Source: Anaerolineaceae bacterium (lineage in GTDB: Bacteria > Chloroflexota > Anaerolineae > Aggregatilineales > Phototrophicaceae). From it: a stretch of 64,000 nucleotides of DNA. Location: positions 82,278-146,277 of the forward strand of contig JAPOVC010000026.1 of the NCBI GenBank assembly GCA_026708325.1, in the 5' to 3' direction. Position 1 is the first letter of the stretch. Every line of letters starts with the position of its first letter. Below are positions 10,636 through 18,935 of this stretch, one piece after another. The notes below the pieces were generated by a model. That model saw nothing but the letters and a program-made list of their open reading frames with translations. It ran no database searches and was not told where the DNA came from. A program made the translations under genes and the position numbers.

Positions 10636-12227
10636 GGCTGCCCCCCGGCCTGCAAGGCCGGATCATCCGCACGGTAATGCGTGCCGCGACTGTGCCGGTT
10701 GCGCAAAGCCGCCCAGGTCACCATGCGCGCCACCTGAACGGCGTTGCGCAAGCCGATCAGCTGATCGTTCAGGTGCGTGGTCCGGTAAAACTCTTCAATT
10801 TCATGCCACAAATGCCGCAGTTCGCGTTGGGCGCGCTGCAGGCGGTCTCCGTTGCGCACCAGACCCACATAATGCCACATGAGATTTCGTATGGTCGTCA
10901 TGTCCCCTTCCAGCAAGCCGGGGTCCGGCCACTGGGTGCTGCGCGCCACCCAGCCAGGCACGCGCGCATCGTCGATCGGGTCGCCCAGGTTGCAGGAAAT
11001 GTGCCGCGCCGCGCGGTCGCCCCATACCAGGCCCTCGAGCAGGCTGGTGCTGGCGAGCCGGTTGGCGCCGTGCAGGCCCGTGCAACTGACTTCTCCCACC
11101 GCATAAAGCCCGGTAATGCTGCTGCGTCCCCAGTCATCCACCAGGACGCCGCCACAGGCGTAATGGGCGGCGGGCACGACCGGTATCGGCTCGCAGGTGG
11201 GGTCCACGCCGTATCGTGTGCAGTTTTCGACAATCTGCGGAAAGCGGTCGCGAATGAAGTCGGCGGAGTGCCTTTGCGAGATGTCGAGCCAGACATGCTC
11301 CAGTCCGCCCTCAAGCATTTCACGATGGATGGCGCGTGCAACCACGTCGCGTGGCGCCAAATCTCCCCAGCGGGAGTCGTGGCGCTGCATGATGGGCTGG
11401 CCCTCCGGCGTCAGCAGGACCGCGCCTTCGCCGCGCAGGGCTTCGCTGATGAGCAGATTCGGTGCGCCGCGCACACTAAGCGTGGTGGGATGAAACTGGA
11501 TGTATTCCATATTCAGGATGCGGGCCCCCGCGCGGCCGGCCATGGCCAGGCCGTCTCCCCGCGCCCCGGGCGGGTTGCTGGTGTTGCGGTAGATCTGTCC
11601 GATCCCGCCGCTGGCCAGGATGGTCTCGCCCGCCAGCACGCGCAGGATTTCACCTGTCTCCCGCTGCAACACGTATGCGCCATGGCAGGCAGGCGCTTCA
11701 TAGATGGCCAGCGGGTCCAGCGCATGGTGCGGAAAGGTAATCAGATCAACGGCGGTGTGGCCGCTGAGCAGACGGATGTTGGGCCGTTCAGCGAGGGCCC
11801 GCAACATGGCATCGGTGATGGCGGCGCCCGTGCGGTCCCCGACGTGCACGACCCGGCGGGTGCTGTGCGCCCCTTCCAGCGCGAATTCGAGCTCGCCTGG
11901 TACGGTCGTGTCAAAGCAAACGCCGACCTGCTCCACCAGCACCGAGCGCACGAGGTCCGGGCCTTCCCCGGCCAGCAGACGGGCGGCCCGCGGAGAACTC
12001 AGGCCGGCCCCGGCCCGCAGAATGTCGTCCACCAGCATTTCCGGCGAATCGTCCAGTCCGCGCGTTACGATTCCACCCTGGGCGCGGCCGCTGTTGCTGT
12101 CGGCGGCGTCATGGGCGCGGGTGATGATGGTGATGTCGTGATTACGGTTCTCGCTCAGACGCAGGGCGGCTGTCGCGCCGGCGATGCCGCAGCCAATGAT
12201 GAGCGTATGCGTCTGAATCGCGTCCAC
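10632..12227 (-). CDS. nadB: L-aspartate oxidase
   Basis: 531 residues, full length. An FAD enzyme oxidising aspartate to iminoaspartate, the first step of de novo NAD synthesis. Evidence: the N-terminal dinucleotide motif IIGCGIAGATAALRL (residues 10-24), SGRAQGGI, the catalytic-domain stretch NMEYIQFHPTTL, and AHYACGGVLVDDWGRSSITG followed by GEVSCTGLHGANRLASTSLLE, which separates NadB from succinate dehydrogenase. Its product goes to NadA, encoded five bases upstream. Confidence 0.97.
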   Translation of the reverse strand: MDAIQTHTLIIGCGIAGATAALRLSENRNHDITIITRAHDAADSNSGRAQGGIVTRGLDDSPEMLVDDILRAGAGLSSPRAARLLAGEGPDLVRSVLVEQVGVCFDTTVPGELEFALEGAHSTRRVVHVGDRTGAAITDAMLRALAERPNIRLLSGHTAVDLITFPHHALDPLAIYEAPACHGAYVLQRETGEILRVLAGETILASGGIGQIYRNTSNPPGARGDGLAMAGRAGARILNMEYIQFHPTTLSVRGAPNLLISEALRGEGAVLLTPEGQPIMQRHDSRWGDLAPRDVVARAIHREMLEGGLEHVWLDISQRHSADFIRDRFPQIVENCTRYGVDPTCEPIPVVPAAHYACGGVLVDDWGRSSITGLYAVGEVSCTGLHGANRLASTSLLEGLVWGDRAARHISCNLGDPIDDARVPGWVARSTQWPDPGLLEGDMTTIRNLMWHYVGLVRNGDRLQRAQRELRHLWHEIEEFYRTTHLNDQLIGLRNAVQVARMVTWAALRNRHSRGTHYRADDPALQAGGQP

Positions 12228-12232
12228 GGCGA

Positions 12233-13342
12233 TTACCTGGGTATGGACAACATGCGGTCCAGTGCCAGGCGGGCGTTATGCTGGACGTCATCCGGGACCG
12301 TGATCTGGTTGATGACACGGTCCTCCACAAGATTCTCCAGCACATCTGCCAGGTCCAGCGGACTGATGCGGTACATGGTGCTGCAGAGGCAGGAGAAGGG
12401 CGACAGCAGCTGCACCATGCGGTCGGGGTGGTCGTTTTTCAGACGGTTGACCATGTGCATTTCGGTGCCCACGGCCCACTTGCTGCCGGGTTCCGCCGCC
12501 TCGACCGTGCGAATGATGGATGCCGTCGAGCCCACGAAATCGGCCTTTTCAACCACCTCCATCATGCACTCCGGATGCACGATGATATTGATCTCCGGGT
12601 GATGGCGGCGCCAGAGGTCCACGTGCTCCGGGCGGAACTGCTGATGCACACTGCAGTGTCCCTGCCAGAGCAACACCCTGGCGTTCAGGATTTGTTCATC
12701 GCTGAGGCCGCCGTAGGGCTCGAAGGGGTTCCAGAGCACCATTTCATCCAGCGGGATGCCCATGTCCCGGCCTGTGTTGCGTCCCAGATGCTGGTCCGGG
12801 AAAAAGAACACCTTGTCGCGTTCGGCCAGGGCCATCTCCATCGCGCCCCGCGCGTTGGAAGACGTGCAGACCGTGCCACCGTGTTCGCCCACGAAGGATT
12901 TAAGGTTGGCCGCGCTGTTGATGTAGGTCACGGGCATGATGCGGCTGGCGGGGTCGTCCATCAGCACGTCGCCCAGTTCCTCCCATGCGCCGAGCACCTG
13001 CTCAAGATTGGCCATGTCCGCCATGCTGCAGCCGGCCTTCATGTTGGGCAGGATGACGACCTGGTCCTCACGACCCAGAATCACGGCGCTTTCCGCCATG
13101 AAGTGCACGCCTGCGAAGACGATGACCCTCGCACTGACGCGAGCCCCTTCCACACTCAACTGGTAGCTGTCGCCGACGAAATCCGCAAACTGCACGACCT
13201 CGTCACGCTGGTAGTGGTGGCCCAGAATGACCACCTCGTCACCCAGAATGGCGCGCGCGCGCCGGATGCGCTTTTGCGCGACGGCTTCCTGCTCTATGAG
13301 CGTTTCTTCTGCGGCAGGATCCGCAATCATTAATTGGTCCAT
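12233..13342 (-). CDS. nadA: quinolinate synthase A
   Basis: 369 residues, the long NadA type. It condenses iminoaspartate with dihydroxyacetone phosphate using a 4Fe-4S cluster. Seen: ILGHHYQRDEVVQFADFVGD (about 41-60), CTSSNARGAMEMAL with one cluster Cys, PDQHLGRNTG, VHPECMMEVVEKADFVGST with a second, and a C-terminal CLCSTMYRI motif with the third region. The stop codon region of nadC overlaps its start by 13 bases, so the two are translationally coupled. Confidence 0.97.
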   Translation of the reverse strand: MDQLMIADPAAEETLIEQEAVAQKRIRRARAILGDEVVILGHHYQRDEVVQFADFVGDSYQLSVEGARVSARVIVFAGVHFMAESAVILGREDQVVILPNMKAGCSMADMANLEQVLGAWEELGDVLMDDPASRIMPVTYINSAANLKSFVGEHGGTVCTSSNARGAMEMALAERDKVFFFPDQHLGRNTGRDMGIPLDEMVLWNPFEPYGGLSDEQILNARVLLWQGHCSVHQQFRPEHVDLWRRHHPEINIIVHPECMMEVVEKADFVGSTASIIRTVEAAEPGSKWAVGTEMHMVNRLKNDHPDRMVQLLSPFSCLCSTMYRISPLDLADVLENLVEDRVINQITVPDDVQHNARLALDRMLSIPR

Positions 13343-14211
13343 GTCGTCTCTCCGTTCGTGAGAATCCTCATCGAACAGTCCAGCACCGGCGCCGAATGCG
13401 TCAACGCGCCGACACTGATAAAGTCCACTCCCGTTGCCGCGACCGCCGGCACCCTCTCCAGGGTCATGTTGCCTGACGCTTCCAGCGGCACACGACCGTC
13501 GCTCCGCACGACTGCTTCACGCAGGTCGCCCAGAGACATATTGTCCAGCAAAATGCGCTGCGGTGCCAGCCCCAGCGCTTCGTTCAGTTGGGGCAGACGC
13601 TCCACCTCAATGATGACCGGCAGACCCTCCGCCGCCGAGCAGGCCCGTACGCGCAACAGGGCAGCCGTAATGCCACCGGCGGCGGCGATGTGATTCTCCT
13701 TGATCAAGAGCGCGTCATGCAAACCGAGGCGATGGTTGCTGCCCCCACCCATCCGCACTGCATACTTTTCAAGCCGGCGCCAGCCTGGGGTGGTCTTGCG
13801 GGTATCGAGAATGGTGGCCCCGGTGCCGGCCACCGCATCGACGTAGCGCCGCGTCAGGGTGGCAATCCCGCTAAGGTGCTGCAAAAAATTCAGGGCCGTC
13901 CGTTCGGCGCCCAACAGGGTTACCGCCCTGCCCTCAATTTCACACAAGGTCTCCCCGGCTGACACCTGCTCGCCATCACCCCTGGCCAGACGGACGCGGA
14001 CCTCCGCATCCAGCTCGCTGAACACGCGGGCCGCCAGAGGCAGGCCCGCCAGCACCCCTTCTGTCCTGGAGTGGATCCGGGCTATCGCCCTTTTGCCGGA
14101 GGTGAGTGTCGCCAGCGAGGTGACGTCCCCGCGCTCACCGAGGTCTTCGGCAAGCGCCAGGCGAATCAGGTCGCCAGAGCAGTCCACGGCGGTCGTGCAT
14201 GCGTCCAGCAT
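13330..14211 (-). CDS. nadC: nicotinate-nucleotide pyrophosphorylase (quinolinate phosphoribosyltransferase)
   Basis: 293 residues from the ATG at 14211. It converts quinolinate and PRPP to nicotinate mononucleotide. Typical segments: LIRLALAEDLGERGDVTS near the start, ERTALNFLQHLSGIATLT, ILDTRKTTPGWRRLEKYAV, GGGSNHRLGLHDALLIKENH, and C-terminal EASGNMTLERV then DFISVGALTHSAP. The frame is open back to 14553, but that extension lies antisense-free over the end of the upstream gene and before the promoter at 14261-14289, and is not family-like. No strong ribosome site is visible before 14211. It is the first gene of the nadC-nadA-nadB-cysteine desulfurase-argG-argH run. Confidence 0.95.
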   Translation of the reverse strand: MLDACTTAVDCSGDLIRLALAEDLGERGDVTSLATLTSGKRAIARIHSRTEGVLAGLPLAARVFSELDAEVRVRLARGDGEQVSAGETLCEIEGRAVTLLGAERTALNFLQHLSGIATLTRRYVDAVAGTGATILDTRKTTPGWRRLEKYAVRMGGGSNHRLGLHDALLIKENHIAAAGGITAALLRVRACSAAEGLPVIIEVERLPQLNEALGLAPQRILLDNMSLGDLREAVVRSDGRVPLEASGNMTLERVPAVAATGVDFISVGALTHSAPVLDCSMRILTNGETTWTN

Positions 14212-14260
14212 GGAAACAAAGGGTTTCGCTCTGCGTTGTGGCCGGTCATGGCCTGACTCA

Positions 14261-14289
14261 ATCCTATTCCCTGGGCATGACCCTGTCAA
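14261..14289 (-). promoter_or_regulatory. sigma-70 type promoter of the nad-arg gene run
   Basis: TTGACA (14289-14284), 17-base spacer, TAGGAT (14266-14261) on the minus strand. It lies in the gap between the CrtI-like gene and nadC and would start transcription about 43 bases before the nadC start codon. Confidence 0.65.
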
Positions 14290-14303
14290 GCAGGCGGGCT
14301 GCC

Positions 14304-15797
14304 TCACAGCGCCAGCTGACGCAGCACATCGCGCGTCACACGCATCGCGCCGGCAACAACACCGGCTGTCGACTGACCGGGAAAGACGGAGTCCCCCACC
14401 AGGCGCAGGTTGCGCAGGCCGCTGCGGGGTCCGCGCGCGTTGAGGAGCGACGTTACCGGGAAACCGCCCACGAGTCCCATGTGCCTGCCGGTGTAGTACT
14501 GCCAGGTCAGTGGCGTCCCGGCCAATTGCAGACGTATTCCCTCGCGGAAGCACGGCAGGGCGCGTTCCATATGCCGCAGCATCCGCCCGACGTATTCCGC
14601 CTTGCGCGCCTCACAGGCCGCCGGGTCGGTCTGAAACAGACTCTGCCAATCAGTAGCCCGCGTGTGCGTGGAGACGGTCAGCGCGCGGCAGCCCTCCGGC
14701 GCGCGGGAGCCATCCCAGGGGGGTGAAATCGAGATGAAGAGGCTGTTCCCCTCGCCCAATGGCCCATCCAAACTGGTCACCACCTGATGATGGTCCGCCG
14801 CGCCCTCCGGCAAATTGCGTTGGTCCAGCCCCAGATGCAACACGAATGCGCCCCAGCCCGCTTTGCGCGTCCGGGCTTCCCGCTTGAGCCGTCCGGGAGC
14901 CGAATCACCCAGCAGCCTGGCAAGATTCCAGGGCGTGACGTTGGCGACGATGAAATCCGCTGGAAGGCGTTGTCCGGAGCGACGCCGACGGCCGCTTCGC
15001 ACGACAACGCCGGTCGCCAGTCCCTCCTGGACGAGGATACGCGTCACCTGCTGCCGCAACACCAATCTGCCGCCAAGCTGTTGCAAACGGCAGGACAAGG
15101 ACTGCGCCAGCGCGCCCATGCCGCCCTCCATCTGCATGGTTCCCTGCCGCGGCAGGTCCAGCGCCGTCGCGCCCCACAGGGCATTCACCTCTTCGCTGGT
15201 GCTCTGGGCCGATATGAGCAATTGCGCATCCAGCAATCGGCGAAACTCCCGGTCCTCATGCGGCAGGTCCCGCGCCATCCAGTCCGCGACACTGCGGAAT
15301 GCGAAGGGCGCGTGGCGCAGGCCCCCGGGCGCATGGCGCCAGAGCGTGCGGGCAAGGCGCGTCCACTCATGCCCGTCCGCCGGGGGCCATGGCAGACCGC
15401 CGGCGCCAAGTTTCCAGCCAAAGGCGGCCAGTTCGCGTTGCCGGGTCCAGAATGCTGCGCTGTGGGGAAAGGCCTGCAACAGGTCTTCCCGGTCCTGGCC
15501 GAAGACGACGCTGCGCCGGGGCAGGTGGACGACCCACGACGGTTCCTGCGGGCGCACCGGCCAATCGATGTCCAGCATGCGGGCAAGCCGGTCATGCGGG
15601 CCGCCTGGCTGAAACCCGCCCGCGATCGTAGCGCCGGCATCAAAGCGGTAGCCCTTGTGAAAGAAGGTGCCGGCGCAGCCACCGGGATACACGTGCGCTT
15701 CAAGCGCCGTCACGTCGCAGCCGGCGCGCGCCAGCAGGGCGGCCGTCGCCAGCCCGCCGATGCCCGCGCCGATGACCAGGACCCGGGGCCCGCTCAG
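14304..15797 (-). CDS. CrtI-family FAD-dependent oxidoreductase (phytoene desaturase-like), probable CTG start
   Basis: About 497 residues. From the GTG at 15713 the protein lacks the FAD-binding motif, but the same frame upstream encodes RVLVIGAGIGGLATAALLAR, the missing GxGxxG nucleotide site, so the real start is farther upstream. No ATG, GTG or TTG exists there; a CTG at 15797 overlaps the TGA of the upstream gene as CTGA and has GGAAG seven bases before it. The C-terminal FAD motif (LRLVGDSVFPGQSTAGVV) is typical of COG1233 phytoene desaturases and carotenoid isomerases. No other carotenoid gene is nearby, so the substrate is unknown. Transcribed with the SRPBCC gene. Confidence 0.8.
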   Translation of the reverse strand: MSGPRVLVIGAGIGGLATAALLARAGCDVTALEAHVYPGGCAGTFFHKGYRFDAGATIAGGFQPGGPHDRLARMLDIDWPVRPQEPSWVVHLPRRSVVFGQDREDLLQAFPHSAAFWTRQRELAAFGWKLGAGGLPWPPADGHEWTRLARTLWRHAPGGLRHAPFAFRSVADWMARDLPHEDREFRRLLDAQLLISAQSTSEEVNALWGATALDLPRQGTMQMEGGMGALAQSLSCRLQQLGGRLVLRQQVTRILVQEGLATGVVVRSGRRRRSGQRLPADFIVANVTPWNLARLLGDSAPGRLKREARTRKAGWGAFVLHLGLDQRNLPEGAADHHQVVTSLDGPLGEGNSLFISISPPWDGSRAPEGCRALTVSTHTRATDWQSLFQTDPAACEARKAEYVGRMLRHMERALPCFREGIRLQLAGTPLTWQYYTGRHMGLVGGFPVTSLLNARGPRSGLRNLRLVGDSVFPGQSTAGVVAGAMRVTRDVLRQLAL

Positions 15798-16267
15798 GAC
15801 AGGTCTTCCAGTGCCTTGCGCGTGCGCCAGTGGCGATAGCGAAAGAGGAGCGTCAGGGCCGGGCCGTCAAAGAGGAGCCGCGTCAGTATCCCGCGCCAGC
15901 CGGGTCGATGCTCCAGGGAAATACGGTCGATCAGGGCGACACCTTCGTCCAATGGTTCGAAGATGTGCTGATGTTCCCAGTGTGCCAGCGGACCGTCTAT
16001 CAGCCGGTCTGTGAACGAAGAGGCCGTCGGGCCAGGTTCGTGACGTGCCAGCCAGCGAAGGGAAACGGGACCTGGCCCCATGCGCAACAGGACATCCCCT
16101 TCGGTTATGGAGCGGCGCTCGTCCTGGACGATCTTCATGGGCAGCCCCGGGGGCGTCAGACGCTGCAGCGCGCCCGGGTCCTCGTGAAAGGTCTGCAGCG
16201 ACTGCAGATCACTGCGTATTTTGCTGCGGTGTACGAACTCCCTGCGTCCCCTTGCGAAAAGCTTCAT
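15794..16267 (-). CDS. SRPBCC-superfamily ligand-binding protein
   Basis: 157 residues with the pattern of the SRPBCC/START-like hydrophobic-ligand fold (COG4276 type): an N-terminal strand ending FVHRSKI, then LQSLQTFHEDPGALQRLTPP, a central region with WEHQHIFEPLDEGVALIDRI, and a C-terminal long helix LLFDGPALTLLFRYRHWRTR. These proteins bind lipids, polyketides or other small hydrophobic molecules. No enzymatic residues can be named. It overlaps the following CrtI-like gene by four bases (CTGA), so the pair probably acts on the same hydrophobic substrate; that link is inference. Confidence 0.75.
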   Translation of the reverse strand: MKLFARGRREFVHRSKIRSDLQSLQTFHEDPGALQRLTPPGLPMKIVQDERRSITEGDVLLRMGPGPVSLRWLARHEPGPTASSFTDRLIDGPLAHWEHQHIFEPLDEGVALIDRISLEHRPGWRGILTRLLFDGPALTLLFRYRHWRTRKALEDLS

Positions 16268-16352
16268 GATAAACTCGCATGTACAAGTGTGAACCTTTTG
16301 TTCATTTTATGCGTAGTTCGGCCTGATGGGAATTTGCCGAAGGAGCGTGCTC

Positions 16353-17552
16353 ATGACTTTCACATTTCGAATCGCCTTGTTGCTGGCGCTGCTGCTTGCA
16401 ATGGCCGGGGCTGCACAGGCCGACTTTCACGACCTTGTCTTCTGCGGAGAACTGACGGAAACGGACTGTGCCCTGCTCATGCAGGCCAGTGAGAATTCTG
16501 CCAGTCAAACGGCGGGCACCTACAATCTGGATATGGACCTCGACCTGCAGGACTTCGGGTCGGGTTCAACGGACTCACCAGGCGACTTCGGTATCTCGCT
16601 GGACGTGGACACAGTATGGAGTGGCGACCTCTCCGCCTTTGAAGCCATGGGCCTGGAATCCATGAGCATGATGACCGATCCGGAAGCCCTGCTGGTCATG
16701 CTGGGCGACCTGTTGTCACAAGTCAGCGGCAGTGCCACCGTGACCCTGGTGGCGCCACAGGGCTTGCCCGGCGTGCCGGAAGACGACATTCCCGCTGCGC
16801 TCCTTGGCGGCGTAACCATGGAAATGCGGCTGGTGGATGGCCATGCCTACCTTGACCTGTCCAGCCTGGCCACGATCATGGCGGCGGACGACGGCGTCCC
16901 AAGCGGCTGGTTTGGCTTCCACATCATGGACTTGCTGGAAGCGATGATGGATTCTGGCATGATGGACATGGACATGAATGGTCTGGCGGACGAGGGGACA
17001 GAATCCGGTTCCGCCGACAGCGCGGACATGAAGCAGGACATGGCGGCGATGGAAGCGATGATGGCTGACTGGTCCGACCCCGAGTTCCTGGGGACCTTCA
17101 TGGTGGTGGAACGCCTGCAGGACCAAATCGTCGAGGGCCGTGGAGTCGCGGTGTTCCACACAGGGATAGATCTGTCAGCCCTGTTTGGCAGCCCTGAATT
17201 CAGGGAACTGATGATGGCCAGTGGAGAACTGGGTCAGGACGAAGTCGATGAAGACGATATGGCAATGATGGACTTCATGCTTGGCATGGTCGCGGACGCC
17301 ATCGACGTTGAGGCCACGCAATTCATCGGTCTGGAAGACAGGTTGATCCTGCGTGAGGATACGTCCATGATCATGGACCTGGGGGCCATGATGAACCCCA
17401 TGGGTGGCTCGTCGGAAGCCATGACCCTCCTCGCCATCGACGCGCGCGTGGACTACGGCTACCCGGCCGAAGCGCCCGTCATCAATGTGCCCGAGAACGC
17501 CTACATCCTGTCTCCGGGCCTGCTGCTGGCCGGCGCGGACGCCCAGGCATAA
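16353..17552 (+). CDS. secreted Met/Asp-rich protein of unknown function
   Basis: 399 residues from ATG 16353, chosen because AAGGAG lies seven bases upstream; an earlier in-frame ATG (16326) has none. Residues 1-23 form a signal peptide (hydrophobic LLLALLLAMAGAAQA, cleavage likely after AQA). The mature protein has two cysteines near its N-terminus (FCGELTETDC) and is strikingly rich in Met and Asp/Glu, with stretches such as EAMMDSGMMDMDMNGLADEG (around residues 205-225). Repeated motifs of the LppX/lipid-binding kind are conceivable but I cannot confirm them. Likely periplasmic or extracellular. No recognised family; a monocistronic gene flanked by a divergent operon and a LarA-like gene. 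Confidence 0.8.
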   Translation: MTFTFRIALLLALLLAMAGAAQADFHDLVFCGELTETDCALLMQASENSASQTAGTYNLDMDLDLQDFGSGSTDSPGDFGISLDVDTVWSGDLSAFEAMGLESMSMMTDPEALLVMLGDLLSQVSGSATVTLVAPQGLPGVPEDDIPAALLGGVTMEMRLVDGHAYLDLSSLATIMAADDGVPSGWFGFHIMDLLEAMMDSGMMDMDMNGLADEGTESGSADSADMKQDMAAMEAMMADWSDPEFLGTFMVVERLQDQIVEGRGVAVFHTGIDLSALFGSPEFRELMMASGELGQDEVDEDDMAMMDFMLGMVADAIDVEATQFIGLEDRLILREDTSMIMDLGAMMNPMGGSSEAMTLLAIDARVDYGYPAEAPVINVPENAYILSPGLLLAGADAQA

Positions 17553-17657
17553 CTTCTTCCTGAAAGGACCGGGCGCGCCCGAAGCAAGGGTGCGCCCGAA
17601 GCTGTCCTGCGTTACCATCCCCCGACTGTCGAATTGCCCGGGACTACAGGGGACGCC

Positions 17658-18935
17658 ATGTTGCAGGCCAGCGCGGTCGCGGCCAACGACGAACTGCTCT
17701 CTGAAGACGACATCCGCAATACCCTGCACGAGGGTCTGGCGGGCCTTTTCGGCGGCGCCCGCGTTCTGGCGTTGATCCCGGACCGCACCCGCACCCTGCC
17801 GCTACCCCTGCTCTTCCCCATGCTGGTGGAGTGTCTGTCTGACACCCGTCAACTGGACTTCATGGTCGCCCTGGGCACGCACCCTCCCCTGAGCCAGGCC
17901 GAACTTTGCGCTTTGGTCGGTCTGACGCCCGAACAGTACCAGGAACGTTTTTCCCACGTGAAACTGCTTAACCACGAATGGGACAACCCCTCCGCCCTGA
18001 CGGAACTGGGCGTCATCAGCGACGACCAGTTGCGCGAACTGTGCGGGCCTGCCTGGCATCATTCACTGGGTGGCGACGTGCCGGTCAACCTCAATCGCGC
18101 CGTGCTGGAATACGACCACATTCTCATTGTCGGACCCAGTTTCCCGCACGAAGTGGTCGGCATATCCGGCGGCGCCAAGTACCTCTTTCCCGGCATTTCC
18201 GGCCCGGAACTGATCAACCGTTTCCACTGGCTGGGCGCCCTCATCACCACCATGAAAATCATTGGCAAAAGAAACACGCCGGTGCGCGACATCATTCACC
18301 AGGCGGCGGAGTTCGTGCCAACTCCCCTGAGCCTGCTGGCGCTGGTCGTCGTGGGGGACGGGCTGGCCGGCATGTTCATCGGGGACCATGTCCGCGCCTG
18401 GGACGCGGCGGCCCGCCTGTCGCAGGAAAAACACATTCGACTCCTCGACCACCCCTACCCGCGGGTACTCTCCTGGTGCCCGCCCATGTATGACGAGCTC
18501 TGGACCGGCGCCAAGGCCATGTACAAGCTCGAGCCCGCCGTGGCCGATGGCGGAGAGCTTGTCATCTATGCCCCGCATCTTGACACGGTCAGTGTGACCC
18601 ACGGTTCCTACATCTATGAAGTCGGCTACCACGTCTTGCCCTGGTTCCTGCGCGACTGGCCGCGCTATTGCGACTACCCCACCAGCGTCATCGCCCACAG
18701 CACGCACGTAAAGGGCATCGGCGTGGTCAACGACGGCGTGGAAGAGCCGCGCATCCAGGTCACCCTGTCGTCGCGTATCTCGCGCGAGGACTGTGAAACG
18801 CTCAATCTGGGCTATCGGGACCCCGCCACCCTTGACCTGCAGCAGTGGCGCGGGCGGGATGACACGCTCTTTGTGCCGAAAGCCGGCGAGATTCTGTATC
18901 GCGCAAGAAATGACGCCGGCGCAGGCGCAGGGTAG
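17658..18935 (+). CDS. LarA-family nickel-pincer-dependent enzyme (lactate racemase-like)
   Basis: 425 residues. The family (DUF2088) uses the nickel-pincer nucleotide cofactor for racemisation or epimerisation of 2-hydroxyacids. Residues equivalent to those of lactate racemase LarA are visible: Asp and Arg in PDRTRTLP (about 42-49), His in ALGTHPPL (about 79), His in SFPHEVVGISGGAKYLFPGI (about 163) with the cofactor-binding Lys in GGAK, and a later His in NRFHW. The start ATG has AGGGGA five bases before it. No larB, larC or larE cofactor genes are in the window. The gene overlaps the next one by 26 bases. The substrate is unknown; lactate is only one possibility. Confidence 0.82.
   Translation: MLQASAVAANDELLSEDDIRNTLHEGLAGLFGGARVLALIPDRTRTLPLPLLFPMLVECLSDTRQLDFMVALGTHPPLSQAELCALVGLTPEQYQERFSHVKLLNHEWDNPSALTELGVISDDQLRELCGPAWHHSLGGDVPVNLNRAVLEYDHILIVGPSFPHEVVGISGGAKYLFPGISGPELINRFHWLGALITTMKIIGKRNTPVRDIIHQAAEFVPTPLSLLALVVVGDGLAGMFIGDHVRAWDAAARLSQEKHIRLLDHPYPRVLSWCPPMYDELWTGAKAMYKLEPAVADGGELVIYAPHLDTVSVTHGSYIYEVGYHVLPWFLRDWPRYCDYPTSVIAHSTHVKGIGVVNDGVEEPRIQVTLSSRISREDCETLNLGYRDPATLDLQQWRGRDDTLFVPKAGEILYRARNDAGAGAG

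Noticed and set aside
10677..12602. 641-codon plus-strand open frame opposite nadB
   Set aside because: Antisense shadow of nadB and nadA with His/Gln/Arg-rich composition typical of non-coding frames.
14212..14553. N-terminal extension of nadC
   Set aside because: It would cross the nad promoter and the CrtI-like gene end, is Arg/Cys-rich and not family-like.
17553..17657. GC-rich direct repeat (GCGCCCGAAGC twice) and palindrome after the secreted protein gene
   Set aside because: No T run follows and the repeat has only two copies; I do not call a terminator.
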